From contig NZ_JAHBAG010000001.1 in assembly GCF_020510445.1 (NCBI RefSeq), forward strand, positions 782,501-846,500: a DNA stretch of 64,000 nt. The letters are read 5' to 3'. A program made the position numbers and the translations under genes. Below the pieces are notes generated by a model. That model did no database searches. It was not told where the DNA came from and saw only the letters and a program-made list of their open reading frames with translations. This stretch comes from Hydrogenophaga taeniospiralis. GTDB taxonomy: Bacteria; Pseudomonadota; Gammaproteobacteria; Burkholderiales; Burkholderiaceae_C. Of the stretch, positions 43,266-51,089 are shown piece after piece; within the stretch, counting starts at the first letter, position 1; each line of letters starts with the position of its first letter.

Positions 43266-43720
43266 TCTTTTCTTTCCTGTGTCTCGCTCAGAGACCTCGC
43301 GCAGGACGGTGGCGTCATGCGCGTTCTCCAGCCCACGCTCGCGGGCCGACGGATTTGTTCGCTGGCATGGCTTCGTCAACACCGGGCTGGCGGGCCTCCT
43401 TTTGTGGCCACCGCGAATGGGGCCCGCGCCCGCGCACGCCACCACCATCCTGTGAGCAGCGACCGAGCGGGCTTCTGTTCGATGACCCTTTGGCCACTGG
43501 AGGGGGTTGGTTTGGGTGGGAGGGCGCAGGCCCCATTCGCGGTTGCCACGGAGCGGGCGCGCCAGTGCGGTGTTGACGCCAACCCGGTCGAGCGCCAAAA
43601 GCCTCCGCCCGCGAGCGTGGGCCGGAGAAATCCCACCCGGACCAACCCCCTCTGCGAACACGCCACGAACGCAAAACGCAACGCAAGCCAAGACACACGA
43701 AAGAAGAGCAAAAGGAAGAG
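43266..43720. repeat. Large imperfect palindrome (two inverted ~200-bp units) between rsmG and lysE
   Basis: This 502-bp gap has no gene. TTCTCCAGCCCACGCTCGCG (43324-43343) is mirrored by TTCTCCGGCCCACGCTCGCG on the other strand (43609-43628). GTCAACACCG, GTGGCCACCGCGAATGGGGC and GCGCC follow in the same order on both arms, up to about 43430 and 43523. Outside, TTTCTTTCCTGTGTCT (near 43271) is mirrored by TTCTTTCGTGTGTCT (near 43703). A central spacer of about 90 bp remains. Arms are roughly 70-80% matched. It resembles two inverted copies of one repeat unit or a MITE-like element; terminal duplications were not clear. Confidence 0.7.
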
Positions 43721-43766
43721 CAGGGCTGTCACGTAAACTCAGCCCCTCAACTCCCGGGGTTTTCAT

Positions 43767-44381
43767 ATGTTCGGCATCGCAGATTACGGCGCGTTTGTCG
43801 CCGCCATTGTCTTGTTCCTGGCCATTCCCGGCCCGGGCAACCTCGCTCTCATCACCTCCACCGGCAAGGGCGGCACCCGTGGCGGGCTGGCCGCCACCTT
43901 CGGCCTCATCGCTGGCGACCAGGTGCTGATGTGGATGGCGGTGGCCGGCGTGGCGGCCCTGCTCGCGGCCTACCCCACGGCCTTCAGCGCCGTGCAATGG
44001 CTGGGCGCCGCCTACCTCGCCTGGCTGGGCTTGCGGATGCTCACCGCCAAGCCCGGTGCCAAACCCGTGCTCAACATCCGTCCGCGCCAGTACTTCCAGC
44101 AGGCGCTCACCATCACCCTGCTCAACCCCAAGGCCATCGTGTTCTACATGGCCTTCTTCCCGCTGTTCGTGGACCCGGCCAGCCACCAGGGGCTGCTCAC
44201 CTTCGGCGCCATGGCCGCCACCATCGCCGTGCTCACCTTCCTGTATGGCCTGATCGTCGTGCTGCTGACGCACCATCTGGCCGAGCGCATGCGCGCCAAC
44301 CCCCGCATCGCGCGCACGCTGGAAAAACTCGCCGGCGTCTTCCTGATCGGCTTCGGCATCAAGCTGGCCATCTCCAAATGA
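43767..44381 (+). CDS. LysE/RhtB family amino-acid or homoserine exporter
   Basis: The 204-residue inner-membrane protein has about six helices and the family motif FLAIPGPGNLALITSTGKGG (18-37), followed by GGLAATFGLIAGDQVLMWM, TITLLNPKAIVFYMAFFPLF and a C-terminal LAGVFLIGFGIKLAISK helix. LysE/RhtB proteins export amino acids or related compounds; the substrate cannot be told. A TAAACT box at 43734-43739, just right of the large palindrome, could be its -10 element. It is inserted between rsmG and parA. Confidence 0.92.
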   Translation: MFGIADYGAFVAAIVLFLAIPGPGNLALITSTGKGGTRGGLAATFGLIAGDQVLMWMAVAGVAALLAAYPTAFSAVQWLGAAYLAWLGLRMLTAKPGAKPVLNIRPRQYFQQALTITLLNPKAIVFYMAFFPLFVDPASHQGLLTFGAMAATIAVLTFLYGLIVVLLTHHLAERMRANPRIARTLEKLAGVFLIGFGIKLAISK

Positions 44382-44495
44382 GGCCTGCCGTCATGAAAGC
44401 ACGCCACGGCATGCGTGGTGCCGGGCCGTCCCAAGCCGCGCGCGCCTCCTGGAGCGGCGGCGCGGCACCCGAAGTGACCTGCCTGGGGGCCTTGC

Positions 44496-45266
44496 ATGGC
44501 TAAGATTTTCTGTGTCGCCAACCAGAAGGGCGGCGTCGGCAAGACCACCACCACCGTCAACCTCGCCGCCGGCCTGGCCAAGGTGGGGCAGCGCGTGCTG
44601 ATGGTGGACCTGGACCCGCAGGGCAACGCCACCATGGGCTCGGGCGTGGACAAACGCAGCCTGGCGTTGACGGTGTACGACGTGCTGCTGGAGTCGGCCA
44701 GCGTGGCGGAGGCGGCGGTGCTGTCGGAAAAATGCGGCTACCACGTGCTCGGGGCCAACCGCGAGCTGGCCGGGGCCGAGGTCGAGCTGGTCGAGCTGGA
44801 GCGGCGCGACAAACGCCTGAAGGCCGCGCTCGCGGCGGTCGACACCGACTACGACTTCGTGCTGGTCGACTGCCCGCCCTCCCTGAGCATGCTCACGCTC
44901 AACGGCCTGTGCGCCGCACACGGCGTGATCGTGCCCATGCAGTGCGAATACTTCGCGCTCGAAGGCCTGACCGATCTGGTCAACACCATCAAGCAGGTGC
45001 ACGCCAACCTCAACCCCGACCTGCAGATCATCGGCCTGCTGCGCGTCATGTTCGACCCGCGCATCACCCTGCAGCAGCAGGTGAGCGACCAGCTCAAGGC
45101 CCACTTCGGCGACAAGGTGTTCGACTCCGTGATCCCCCGCAACGTGCGCCTGGCCGAAGCGCCCAGCTACGGTCTGCCCGGCGTGGTGTTCGACCCGGCG
45201 GCGCGCGGCAGCCAGGCCTTCGTGTCCTTTGCCTCCGAAATGGTCGAGCGCATCCGCAAGCTCTAG
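44496..45266 (+). CDS. parA: Chromosome partitioning ATPase ParA (Soj)
   Basis: The 256-residue deviant-Walker ATPase starts with AKIFCVANQKGGVGKTTTTV; the signature lysine and Walker A lie at 11-18. VDLDPQGNATMGSGV, DFVLVDCPPSLSMLTLNGL and TMFDPR-like LLRVMFDPRITLQQQV segments follow. ParA works with ParB and parS to segregate the origin region. Two short genes separate it from parB. A parS site lies 8 bp after its stop. Confidence 0.96.
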   Translation: MAKIFCVANQKGGVGKTTTTVNLAAGLAKVGQRVLMVDLDPQGNATMGSGVDKRSLALTVYDVLLESASVAEAAVLSEKCGYHVLGANRELAGAEVELVELERRDKRLKAALAAVDTDYDFVLVDCPPSLSMLTLNGLCAAHGVIVPMQCEYFALEGLTDLVNTIKQVHANLNPDLQIIGLLRVMFDPRITLQQQVSDQLKAHFGDKVFDSVIPRNVRLAEAPSYGLPGVVFDPAARGSQAFVSFASEMVERIRKL

Positions 45267-45274
45267 CCCGCAAC

Positions 45275-45290
45275 TGTTTCACGTGAAACC
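45275..45290. promoter_or_regulatory. parS site 4 (downstream of parA, one mismatch)
   Basis: TGTTTCACGTGAAACC matches the parS palindrome except the last base. It contains the likely GTG start codon (45283) of the next gene, so ParB binding could interfere with expression of that gene. Confidence 0.88.
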
Positions 45291-45831
45291 CGACAACGTC
45301 CTCATCCTGCCCGGCTGGCAAAACAGCGGGCCCGACCATTGGCAGAGCCGCTGGGAGGCCCTGCACGGCTACCGCCGCGTGGAGCAGCACGACTGGATGA
45401 CCCCAAGACGCGGCGACTGGATCGCGCGGCTGGAAGACGTGATCCTGGGCATCGATGGCCCGGTGCTGCTCGTGGCCCACAGCCTGGGCTGCATCCTGAC
45501 CGCCGCTTGGGGCCAGGTGTCGCGCAGCACGGGGCGGGTGCAGGGCGCGCTGCTGGTGGCGCCGGGCGATCCGGAACGCGAAGAGTTGCGCGGCCTGTTG
45601 CCCAGCTGGTCGCCCATCGTCCGCCAGCGCCTGCCGTTTCCCAGCATCCTGGTGGGCAGCCGCAACGACCCGTACTGCACGTTCGACAAGGCCCAGTCGC
45701 TGGCCGACAGCTGGGGATCACGTTTCATCGACCTGGGCGAGCGGGGGCACATCAATGCCGAATCGGGCTTGGGGGACTGGCCGGAGGGCCATGCCATGCT
45801 TCTTGGGCTGAGCCTCCGTGCAGACGCCTGA
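45283..45831 (+). CDS. RBBP9/YdeN-type serine hydrolase
   Basis: The 182-residue alpha/beta-hydrolase starts with VLILPGWQNSGPDHWQSRWE, the typical opening of the RBBP9/YdeN family. The nucleophile lies in LLVAHSLGCILTAAW, the acid in LVGSRNDPYC and the histidine in LGERGHINAESGLGDW. The physiological substrate is unknown. The GTG start falls within a parS site 17 bp after parA; a longer in-frame version would overlap the end of parA. Two genes, this and a cupin, separate parA from parB. Confidence 0.88.
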   Translation: MKPDNVLILPGWQNSGPDHWQSRWEALHGYRRVEQHDWMTPRRGDWIARLEDVILGIDGPVLLVAHSLGCILTAAWGQVSRSTGRVQGALLVAPGDPEREELRGLLPSWSPIVRQRLPFPSILVGSRNDPYCTFDKAQSLADSWGSRFIDLGERGHINAESGLGDWPEGHAMLLGLSLRADA

Positions 45832-45848
45832 CTTCTTTCGATAACGAC

Positions 45849-46145
45849 ATGCCAAAAATTCACTTGCCGACGTTTGCCGAATCGCTGCCACACCCCTGGC
45901 GCTCCCAGGTGCTGGGCCGGGCAGCAGGGGCGAATGTCAAAGTGCTTCGAATGGACGACGCAGCCTACCCCGACGAGTCACACGACTTCGACGAAGCCCT
46001 GCTGGTGGTTGATGGGCAGATGAACCTCGACCTGTCCGGGCAGCGTGTGGAGGTGCAGGCCGGGGAGGTTTTCATCGTCCCGGCGGGCATCCCGCATGCG
46101 GTGGCCCCTGGCAGCCATGGCACGCTGGTGATCATCGACCGGTAG
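45849..46145 (+). CDS. Small cupin-domain protein
   Basis: The 98-residue protein is a single cupin barrel: SHDFDEALLVVDGQMNLDLS and VEVQAGEVFIVPAGIPHAVA carry the two cupin motifs with the metal-binding histidines and glutamate (H-x-F-D-E and P-x-G-x-P-H-x). The function is unknown. It starts 17 bp after the hydrolase gene and ends 58 bp before parB, so it is likely co-transcribed with both. Confidence 0.87.
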   Translation: MPKIHLPTFAESLPHPWRSQVLGRAAGANVKVLRMDDAAYPDESHDFDEALLVVDGQMNLDLSGQRVEVQAGEVFIVPAGIPHAVAPGSHGTLVIIDR

Positions 46146-46203
46146 GCGATCCCGAGCGAAGCGTCTCCCAACGTCCACCACAAACACCCGCCACACCACA
46201 CAC

Positions 46204-47130
46204 ATGGTCACCAAAAAACCCAAAGGCCTAGGCCGCGGACTCGAAGCCCTGCTGGGCCCCAAAGTGGCGGAAGCCGCTTCGCCCGACGCACAGGAAAACG
46301 AGCGCAACCAGACGCCGACCAGCCTGTCGCTGACCGAACTGGTCCCGGGTGTCTACCAGCCGCGCACGCGCATGGACGAGGGCGCGCTGTACGAGCTGGC
46401 CGAGTCGATCAAGGCCCAGGGCATCATGCAGCCCATCCTGGTGCGCAAGCTGGTCGATGGCCCGAACGCTGGCAAGTACGAAATCATCGCGGGCGAGCGG
46501 CGCTTCCGCGCCTCCCGGCTGGCCGGGCTGGACAGCGTGCCGGTGCTGGTGCGCGACGTGCCGAACGAGGCCGCCGCGGCCATGGCGCTGATCGAAAACA
46601 TCCAGCGCGAAGACCTCAACCCACTGGAAGAAGCTCAGGGTTTACAACGTCTGGTAAAGGAGTTTGGGCTCACTCACGAACAGGCGGCCCAGGCCGTGGG
46701 CCGCTCGCGCAGCGCGGCCAGCAACCTGCTGCGCCTGCTGCAGCTGGCCGAGCCGGTGCAGACCATGCTGATGGCGGGCGACCTGGACATGGGGCATGCG
46801 CGCGCGCTGCTGACGCTGGACAAAGCGACCCAGATCACGGCCGGCAACCAGATCGCGGCGAAAAAGATGTCGGTGCGCGAGGCCGAGAGCCTGGTGAAAA
46901 AACTCAGCGCCGAGTTTGAACTGGCGCCGCAGAAGCTCAAGAAAGAGAAGTCGCGCGACATCAAGCGCGTCGAAGAAGAGCTGTCGGACCTGCTGACCGC
47001 CGAGGTGGAGGTGCGGGTGAAAAAGCGCGTCAAGCGCCACGGCCGCGTGGAAGAGCAGGGCGAACTGGCGATCCAGTTCGGCTCGCTGGACGAGCTCAAC
47101 GGCTTGATCGATAAGCTCAGGAGGGGCTGA
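46204..47130 (+). CDS. parB: Chromosome partitioning protein ParB (Spo0J)
   Basis: The 308-residue protein starts with KKPKGLGRGLEALLG, the ParA-activating N-terminal segment, then VPGVYQPRTRMDEGALYELA. The CTP-binding arginine motif GERRFRAS is at 98-105, and ALIENIQREDLNPLEEAQG follows. A helix-turn-helix at about 156-180 (LTHEQAAQAVGRSRSAASNL) recognises parS, and a C-terminal dimer domain (about 255-308) ends the protein. Four parS-like sites lie within 6 kb upstream. Confidence 0.96.
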   Translation: MVTKKPKGLGRGLEALLGPKVAEAASPDAQENERNQTPTSLSLTELVPGVYQPRTRMDEGALYELAESIKAQGIMQPILVRKLVDGPNAGKYEIIAGERRFRASRLAGLDSVPVLVRDVPNEAAAAMALIENIQREDLNPLEEAQGLQRLVKEFGLTHEQAAQAVGRSRSAASNLLRLLQLAEPVQTMLMAGDLDMGHARALLTLDKATQITAGNQIAAKKMSVREAESLVKKLSAEFELAPQKLKKEKSRDIKRVEEELSDLLTAEVEVRVKKRVKRHGRVEEQGELAIQFGSLDELNGLIDKLRRG

Positions 47131-47212
47131 CTCCCCCTGCGCCGCTGCGCGGCTTCCCCCCAGGGGGACGGCGCCCTTTGACCGGCGGAGCCGGATCTTC
47201 GGCGCCTCTGGG
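47131..47212 (+). repeat. Stop-adjacent GC-rich palindromic repeat, copy 17
   Basis: Directly follows the parB stop: CCCCCTGCGCCGCTGCGCGG, CCCCCCAGGGGG, and ACCGGCGGAGCCGGATCTTC blocks. Confidence 0.8.
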
Positions 47213-47254
47213 TTTGGGGTATTGGCGCGCCGGTTGCGCTGCCTGTCATCGGGC

Positions 47255-47288
47255 CCCAAAAAACAAAGGCCTCCTGAAGGAAGCCTTG
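47255..47288 (-). terminator. Imperfect hairpin terminator for the CsgG-like gene
   Basis: AAGGC-C-TCC (47266-47274) pairs with GGA-A-GCCTT (47279-47287) around TGAA. On the minus strand it is followed by TTTGTTTTTTGGGG (reverse complement of 47251-47264), a good T-run. It lies between two convergent repeats. Confidence 0.6.
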
Positions 47289-47327
47289 TTCGAAGGAGGG
47301 GAAGTCCCTCAGCAGATGCCGAAGGTC

Positions 47328-47394
47328 CGGCTTCGCCGGCCTAAGGGCATCGTCCCCCTGGGGGGGAAGCCGCAAAGCGGCGCAGGGGGGGACC
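47328..47394 (-). repeat. Stop-adjacent GC-rich palindromic repeat, copy 18
   Basis: Abuts the stop of the minus-strand CsgG-like gene: GGTCCGGCTTCGCCGGCC, CCCCCTGGGGGG, AGCCGCAAAGCGGCGCAGGG. With copy 17 it forms a convergent pair, one for each gene. Confidence 0.8.
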
Positions 47395-48234
47395 TCAGTT
47401 ACCGACTTTGAGCTGACCACCGCGGCCCAGGCCGCCCTTGACTTCCTGCGCCTTGTAGTTGCGCAGCGAAATCACCATGTTGTTGTAGGCGTCGGTGAAC
47501 GCGGCCACGGTGGCTTTGCCGGCCGGGGTGCGCGAGAAGCCGCTGAGGGCGCCGCCAGCGCTGGGGCCGAAGGCGCCGAGCGCGGCACCGTAGTTGGTGG
47601 CCGTGGCGTTGCCTTCGGAGATGGCGATCTGCACGCCCGAGCGGATGTCCAGCAGGGTCATGGTGACCACCGAGGCCTTGCTCTCCAGCGAGCCGGCCAG
47701 CACGCCCAGGTTGCGGTTGCGCCCGCCCAGCAGGCCGCCGAGCGCGCCGGCGATCTGGCCGGTGGACTCGTCGTCGATGATCACGGCGGGTTCCAGGTAG
47801 TAGTCGGCGGCGACACGCTGGCCCTTTTGCTGCTTGGAGCCGGCGCGGAACTCGCCCGAGTTGCGCTGCTTGTCGGTGATCGCCGAAATCTTGCTTTCGG
47901 TGCGGTTGTTGCCGATCGAGGTGATCACGAAGCAGTTCGACTGCTGCACCGCCAGACGGATCAGCGGCTCGATGGTGGTGACCTTGGTGGCCTCGCCGAA
48001 GCTGGCGTACCACTCCTTGCCACGGCCGTCGTCCACCGCCAGCGTGCCCAGCGGCGAATCGCAGCGCTCCAGGCCGCTGTTGGCGCCCACGCTGGTGCCG
48101 CCTGCGGCGGCGCCGGTGGTGGCGGTACCACCACCACCGGTGGAGACGGTGCCGCCACCCGGGGTGACGCAGCCGGCCAGGGCCAGCGAGGTGGCCAGAG
48201 CGGCCCAGCGGAGGGTTGTCGAGGTCGAGGTCAT
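47395..48234 (-). CDS. CsgG/HfaB-like lipoprotein
   Basis: The 279-residue protein has a lipoprotein signal (lipobox LALAGC, C22), a Gly/Thr-rich linker (about 24-52) and a CsgG-like domain: FGEATKVTTIEPLIRLAVQQ, SNCFVITSIGN, RVAADYYLEPAVI, and a VTMTLLDIRSGVQIAISEG strand pair. CsgG-type proteins form outer-membrane export pores in curli systems. No curli genes are nearby, so it may be one of the many CsgG-like lipoproteins of unknown role. A Sel1-type secreted protein gene lies upstream with a 49-bp gap. Confidence 0.82.
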   Translation of the reverse strand: MTSTSTTLRWAALATSLALAGCVTPGGGTVSTGGGGTATTGAAAGGTSVGANSGLERCDSPLGTLAVDDGRGKEWYASFGEATKVTTIEPLIRLAVQQSNCFVITSIGNNRTESKISAITDKQRNSGEFRAGSKQQKGQRVAADYYLEPAVIIDDESTGQIAGALGGLLGGRNRNLGVLAGSLESKASVVTMTLLDIRSGVQIAISEGNATATNYGAALGAFGPSAGGALSGFSRTPAGKATVAAFTDAYNNMVISLRNYKAQEVKGGLGRGGQLKVGN

Positions 48235-48283
48235 ATGAAGCTACTTTCTCTCTTGATGAACGGGTTCGTGAATCTGCAGGACT

Positions 48284-48865
48284 TCAGCGGTCGTACCAGC
48301 CGCTGGGGCCCCAATGCCAGTAGTAGGTGTAGCCGGTGGTCCAGTAGCCGGCCCAGGATTTGCGGTGTGCCTCGCGCCACTGGTAGTACCGCTGCTCGTC
48401 CTTTTTGGCGGCCGTGGCCTCGGCGAGCAGTTTTTTGGCCTCCTTGCTGCCCTTGGCCGCGGCCATGGTGAGCCAGGTTTCGGCCTCCGCGGGGTCGGAG
48501 CCCATCTCCTCCAGCCCCATCAGATAGAAACGCCCGAGCGCCAGTTGAGCGCCCACCACGCCGCGCTCGCCCGCGCTGCGCATCCACTGCAGGGCCTGGT
48601 AGCTGTTCTTCTCCACGCCATCGCCGCGGAAATAGCGCAGGCCGAGGTCGAAGGCCGCACGAGGGTCTTTGTCGGCCAGCAGGGTGAGGGCGGCCAGACG
48701 CTGTTCGGCGACGGGGTCGTTGGGCTCCACCCGGAAGGTGGACGAGTTGCGCGGACGGTCGGAGCAGCCCGATGCGTCGCAGATGCGGATGGTGGCGCCC
48801 GGTTCGGGCGTCTGTGCGCTGGCCGTGACAGCAATCAGCAGCAGGGAAAACAGCAAACGGTTCAT
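48284..48865 (-). CDS. Secreted Sel1-repeat protein
   Basis: The 193-residue protein has a signal peptide (1 to about 18, ASA) and two or three Sel1-like TPR repeats (DPRAAFDLGLRYFRGDGVEK, SYQALQWMRSAGERGVVGAQ, LALGRFYLMGLEEMGSDPAE). The C-terminus is aromatic-rich (YWTTGYTYYWHWGPSGWYDR). Sel1 repeats mediate protein contacts in the periplasm. GGAGG precedes the ATG at 48865, and a TATACT box on the same strand (48909-48914) may be its -10 element. It is probably co-transcribed with the CsgG-like gene. Confidence 0.87.
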   Translation of the reverse strand: MNRLLFSLLLIAVTASAQTPEPGATIRICDASGCSDRPRNSSTFRVEPNDPVAEQRLAALTLLADKDPRAAFDLGLRYFRGDGVEKNSYQALQWMRSAGERGVVGAQLALGRFYLMGLEEMGSDPAEAETWLTMAAAKGSKEAKKLLAEATAAKKDEQRYYQWREAHRKSWAGYWTTGYTYYWHWGPSGWYDR

Positions 48866-48908
48866 GGCAGGTAACCTCCCTGTGTTTTGGGTACACATTT
48901 GGTATTCA

Positions 48909-48914
48909 AGTATA
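48909..48914 (-). promoter_or_regulatory. Possible -10 element for the Sel1/CsgG-like gene pair
   Basis: TATACT on the minus strand, about 44 bp before the ATG of the Sel1 gene. No convincing -35 hexamer was found at normal spacing, so this is a weak call in a GC-rich genome. Confidence 0.35.
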
Positions 48915-49024
48915 GCCACCCGCGTCGTGCCAGGGCCCGGGAACAGGCCGCCGCAGATGGCGACGAAGCTGCTCTGATACCCCATTCGGAGGACGCCTGC
49001 AAGTCGCGGTGCAGCAAGCGCCGC

Positions 49025-50449
49025 TCAGAGCGCGAAGATTTTGCCGGGGTTCAGGATGTTGTCCGGGTCGAGCGCGCGCTTGATGCTGCGCATCATGTCC
49101 ACCGCGCCCGTGCCGGCCTCGGTGAGCAGGAAGTCCATCTTGTGCAGGCCCACGCCGTGTTCGCCGGTGCAGGTGCCTTCCAGGCTGAGCGCGCGCGCCA
49201 CCAACTGGTGGTTCAGCTGCTCGGCGCGTTCGCGCTCTTCGGGGATGGCCGGGTCGATCAAATAGCCGAAGTGGAAGTTGCCGTCGCCCACATGGCCGAC
49301 CAGGAAGTAGGGGATGCCGGAGGCATCGGCCTCGGCCACCGAGTCGAGCAGGCAGTCGGCCAGGCGGCTGATGGGCACGCAGGTGTCGGTGCTGATGGCG
49401 CGGCAGCCGGGCTTGCTCTGGATGGCCGCGAAGTAGGCGTTGTGCCGCGCGGTCCACAGGCGCGTGCGTTCTTCGGGCGTGGTCGCCCACTGGAAGGCCT
49501 TGCCCTCGAAGTCGGCGGCGATTTCCTGCACCGTCTCGGCCTGTTCCTTCACGCTCGCGGGCGAGCCGTGGAACTCCATCAGCAGCATGTGTTCTTCGCG
49601 CAGGCCGAGCTTGCTGTGCGCGTTGACCATGCGCACGGTGTTGGCGTCGATCAGCTCGCAGCGCGCGATCGGCACGCCGAGCTGGATCACCTGGATCACG
49701 GTGCGCACGGCGGCCTCGATGGTGGGGAAGGAGCAGGTCGCGGCCGAGATCGCTTCGGGCAGCGGGTAGAGCTTGAGCGTCACTTCGGTGATCACGCCCA
49801 GCGTGCCTTCGCTGCCCACCATCAGGCGCGTGAGGTCGTAGCCGGCGCTGCTCTTCTTGGCGCGGGTGCCGGTGCGGATCACTTCACCGCTGGCGGTGAC
49901 CACTTCGAGCGCCAGCACGTTTTCGCGCATGGTGCCGTAGCGCACGGCGTTGGTACCGCTGGCGCGCGTGGCGGCCATGCCGCCGATGGAGGCGTCGGCG
50001 CCTGGGTCGATGGGGAAGAACAGGCCCTCGCTCTTCACCGCTTCGTTCACGGCCTTGCGCGTCACGCCGGGCTGCACCGTCACGGTCAGGTCTTCGGCGT
50101 TGATCGACAAGACCTGGTCCATGCGGCTCACGTCAATGCTGATGCCGCCCTGCACCGCGAGCAAATGGCCTTCGAGCGAGGAGCCCACGCCGAACGGGAT
50201 CACCGGCACGCGGTGTGCGGCGGCCAGTTTCACGGCGTCGGCCACGTCCTGCGTGTTCTGGGCAAACACCACGGCGGCGGGCGGTGGCACGTCGTACACC
50301 GACTCGTCGCGACCGTGCTGTTCACGCACGGCCTGTGCGGTGGAGCACTGGGCCTTGAAGCGGTCCTGCAGGGCCGCCATCAACGCGGCCGGTACCGCAC
50401 GTTGCCGGATCTCCGGGGTCAGATGGGCGAGGTGTTCGGGGGCGTTCAT
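49025..50449 (-). CDS. FAD-linked D-lactate / D-2-hydroxyacid dehydrogenase (GlcD/Dld family)
   Basis: The 474-residue flavoenzyme has a PCMH-type FAD domain (about 40-225): PVIPFGVGSSLEGHLLAVQG, IDVSRMDQVLSINAEDLTVT, and GADASIGGMAATRASGTNAV. The C-terminal FAD-oxidase domain (about 240-470) ends with CTGEHGVGLHKMDFLLTEAG, the family signature. Members oxidise D-lactate, glycolate or 2-hydroxyglutarate and pass electrons to quinone or cytochrome c. No iron-sulphur subunit gene is adjacent, favouring a single-subunit D-lactate dehydrogenase, but the substrate is not proven. Confidence 0.9.
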   Translation of the reverse strand: MNAPEHLAHLTPEIRQRAVPAALMAALQDRFKAQCSTAQAVREQHGRDESVYDVPPPAAVVFAQNTQDVADAVKLAAAHRVPVIPFGVGSSLEGHLLAVQGGISIDVSRMDQVLSINAEDLTVTVQPGVTRKAVNEAVKSEGLFFPIDPGADASIGGMAATRASGTNAVRYGTMRENVLALEVVTASGEVIRTGTRAKKSSAGYDLTRLMVGSEGTLGVITEVTLKLYPLPEAISAATCSFPTIEAAVRTVIQVIQLGVPIARCELIDANTVRMVNAHSKLGLREEHMLLMEFHGSPASVKEQAETVQEIAADFEGKAFQWATTPEERTRLWTARHNAYFAAIQSKPGCRAISTDTCVPISRLADCLLDSVAEADASGIPYFLVGHVGDGNFHFGYLIDPAIPEERERAEQLNHQLVARALSLEGTCTGEHGVGLHKMDFLLTEAGTGAVDMMRSIKRALDPDNILNPGKIFAL

Positions 50450-50568
50450 GGCGGTCTCCGTTCTGGGCCAGTCCTGGGGCCGCCCAGTTTACCGCCGGGG
50501 TTGTGCGCCGACACAGGCACCGCGCAGAGCCCCCGATGGCCTGCATGGTGCCCCGATGGTTCAGGCCA

Positions 50569-50871
50569 TCAGCCTTTGCTGTCTTTCATGGCGCGCATGA
50601 ACTCGGCCATGGAAATGGCGCCATCCTTGTTGACATCGATCTGCGCGAAGCTCTCCGCCACGGCGGGCAGGCTCTTGGCCTCTTCGCGGCTGAGCGATCC
50701 GCTGGCGTCCTTGTCGGCGGTGGCGAACGCGGCGCTGATTTCGCTGTTGCTCACCGGGGCCTCGGGCATGGAGGACTGGGCGAACGTGGCGCCGGCCGTG
50801 CCCAGGGTGAGGGTGGCGAACAGCATGACGCTGCGGGCTTCAAACAGGTCGATTCGTTTGCGGTCAAACAT
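50569..50871 (-). CDS. Secreted EF-hand protein
   Basis: The 100-residue protein has an N-terminal export signal (about 1-32, VMLFATLTLGTAGATFAQ) after an unusually charged start (MFDRKRIDLFEA). It has two EF hands: ATADKDASGSLSREEAKSLP (about 49-68) and IDVNKDGAISMAEFMRAM (about 78-95). Both loops keep the calcium ligands D-x-D-x-S/G-x-x-x-x-x-x-E. AGGAGA precedes the ATG. It is likely periplasmic and calcium-binding; the role is unknown. Confidence 0.88.
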   Translation of the reverse strand: MFDRKRIDLFEARSVMLFATLTLGTAGATFAQSSMPEAPVSNSEISAAFATADKDASGSLSREEAKSLPAVAESFAQIDVNKDGAISMAEFMRAMKDSKG

Positions 50872-51089
50872 GGGGTCTTTCTCCTTGGGTGTTGAACGTG
50901 AACCCGCCGTCGAGGTGGCGGGGCAGTCCATTTCAAGGGAAACGGGCCTGTGGGGCCAATGGTTTTGCCTGCGGTTGCCTCACTGACAGCTTGCTTGCCT
51001 CAGACACATTTCCCTGCCCGCTGTAACCGCACCCGAATCCCCTCCACAATGCGTGGATTCGCACCACCCCATCGACCAAGGAGACCCCC

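Noticed and set aside
43077..44276. Minus-strand 399-codon frame across the large palindrome
   Set aside because: It crosses rsmG, the palindrome and lysE; the repeated segments arise from the inverted repeat, not a protein family.
50872..51089. Cobalamin riboswitch before the adenosyltransferase gene
   Set aside because: I could not find a B12-box-like element or the expected stem arrangement in this 218-bp gap.
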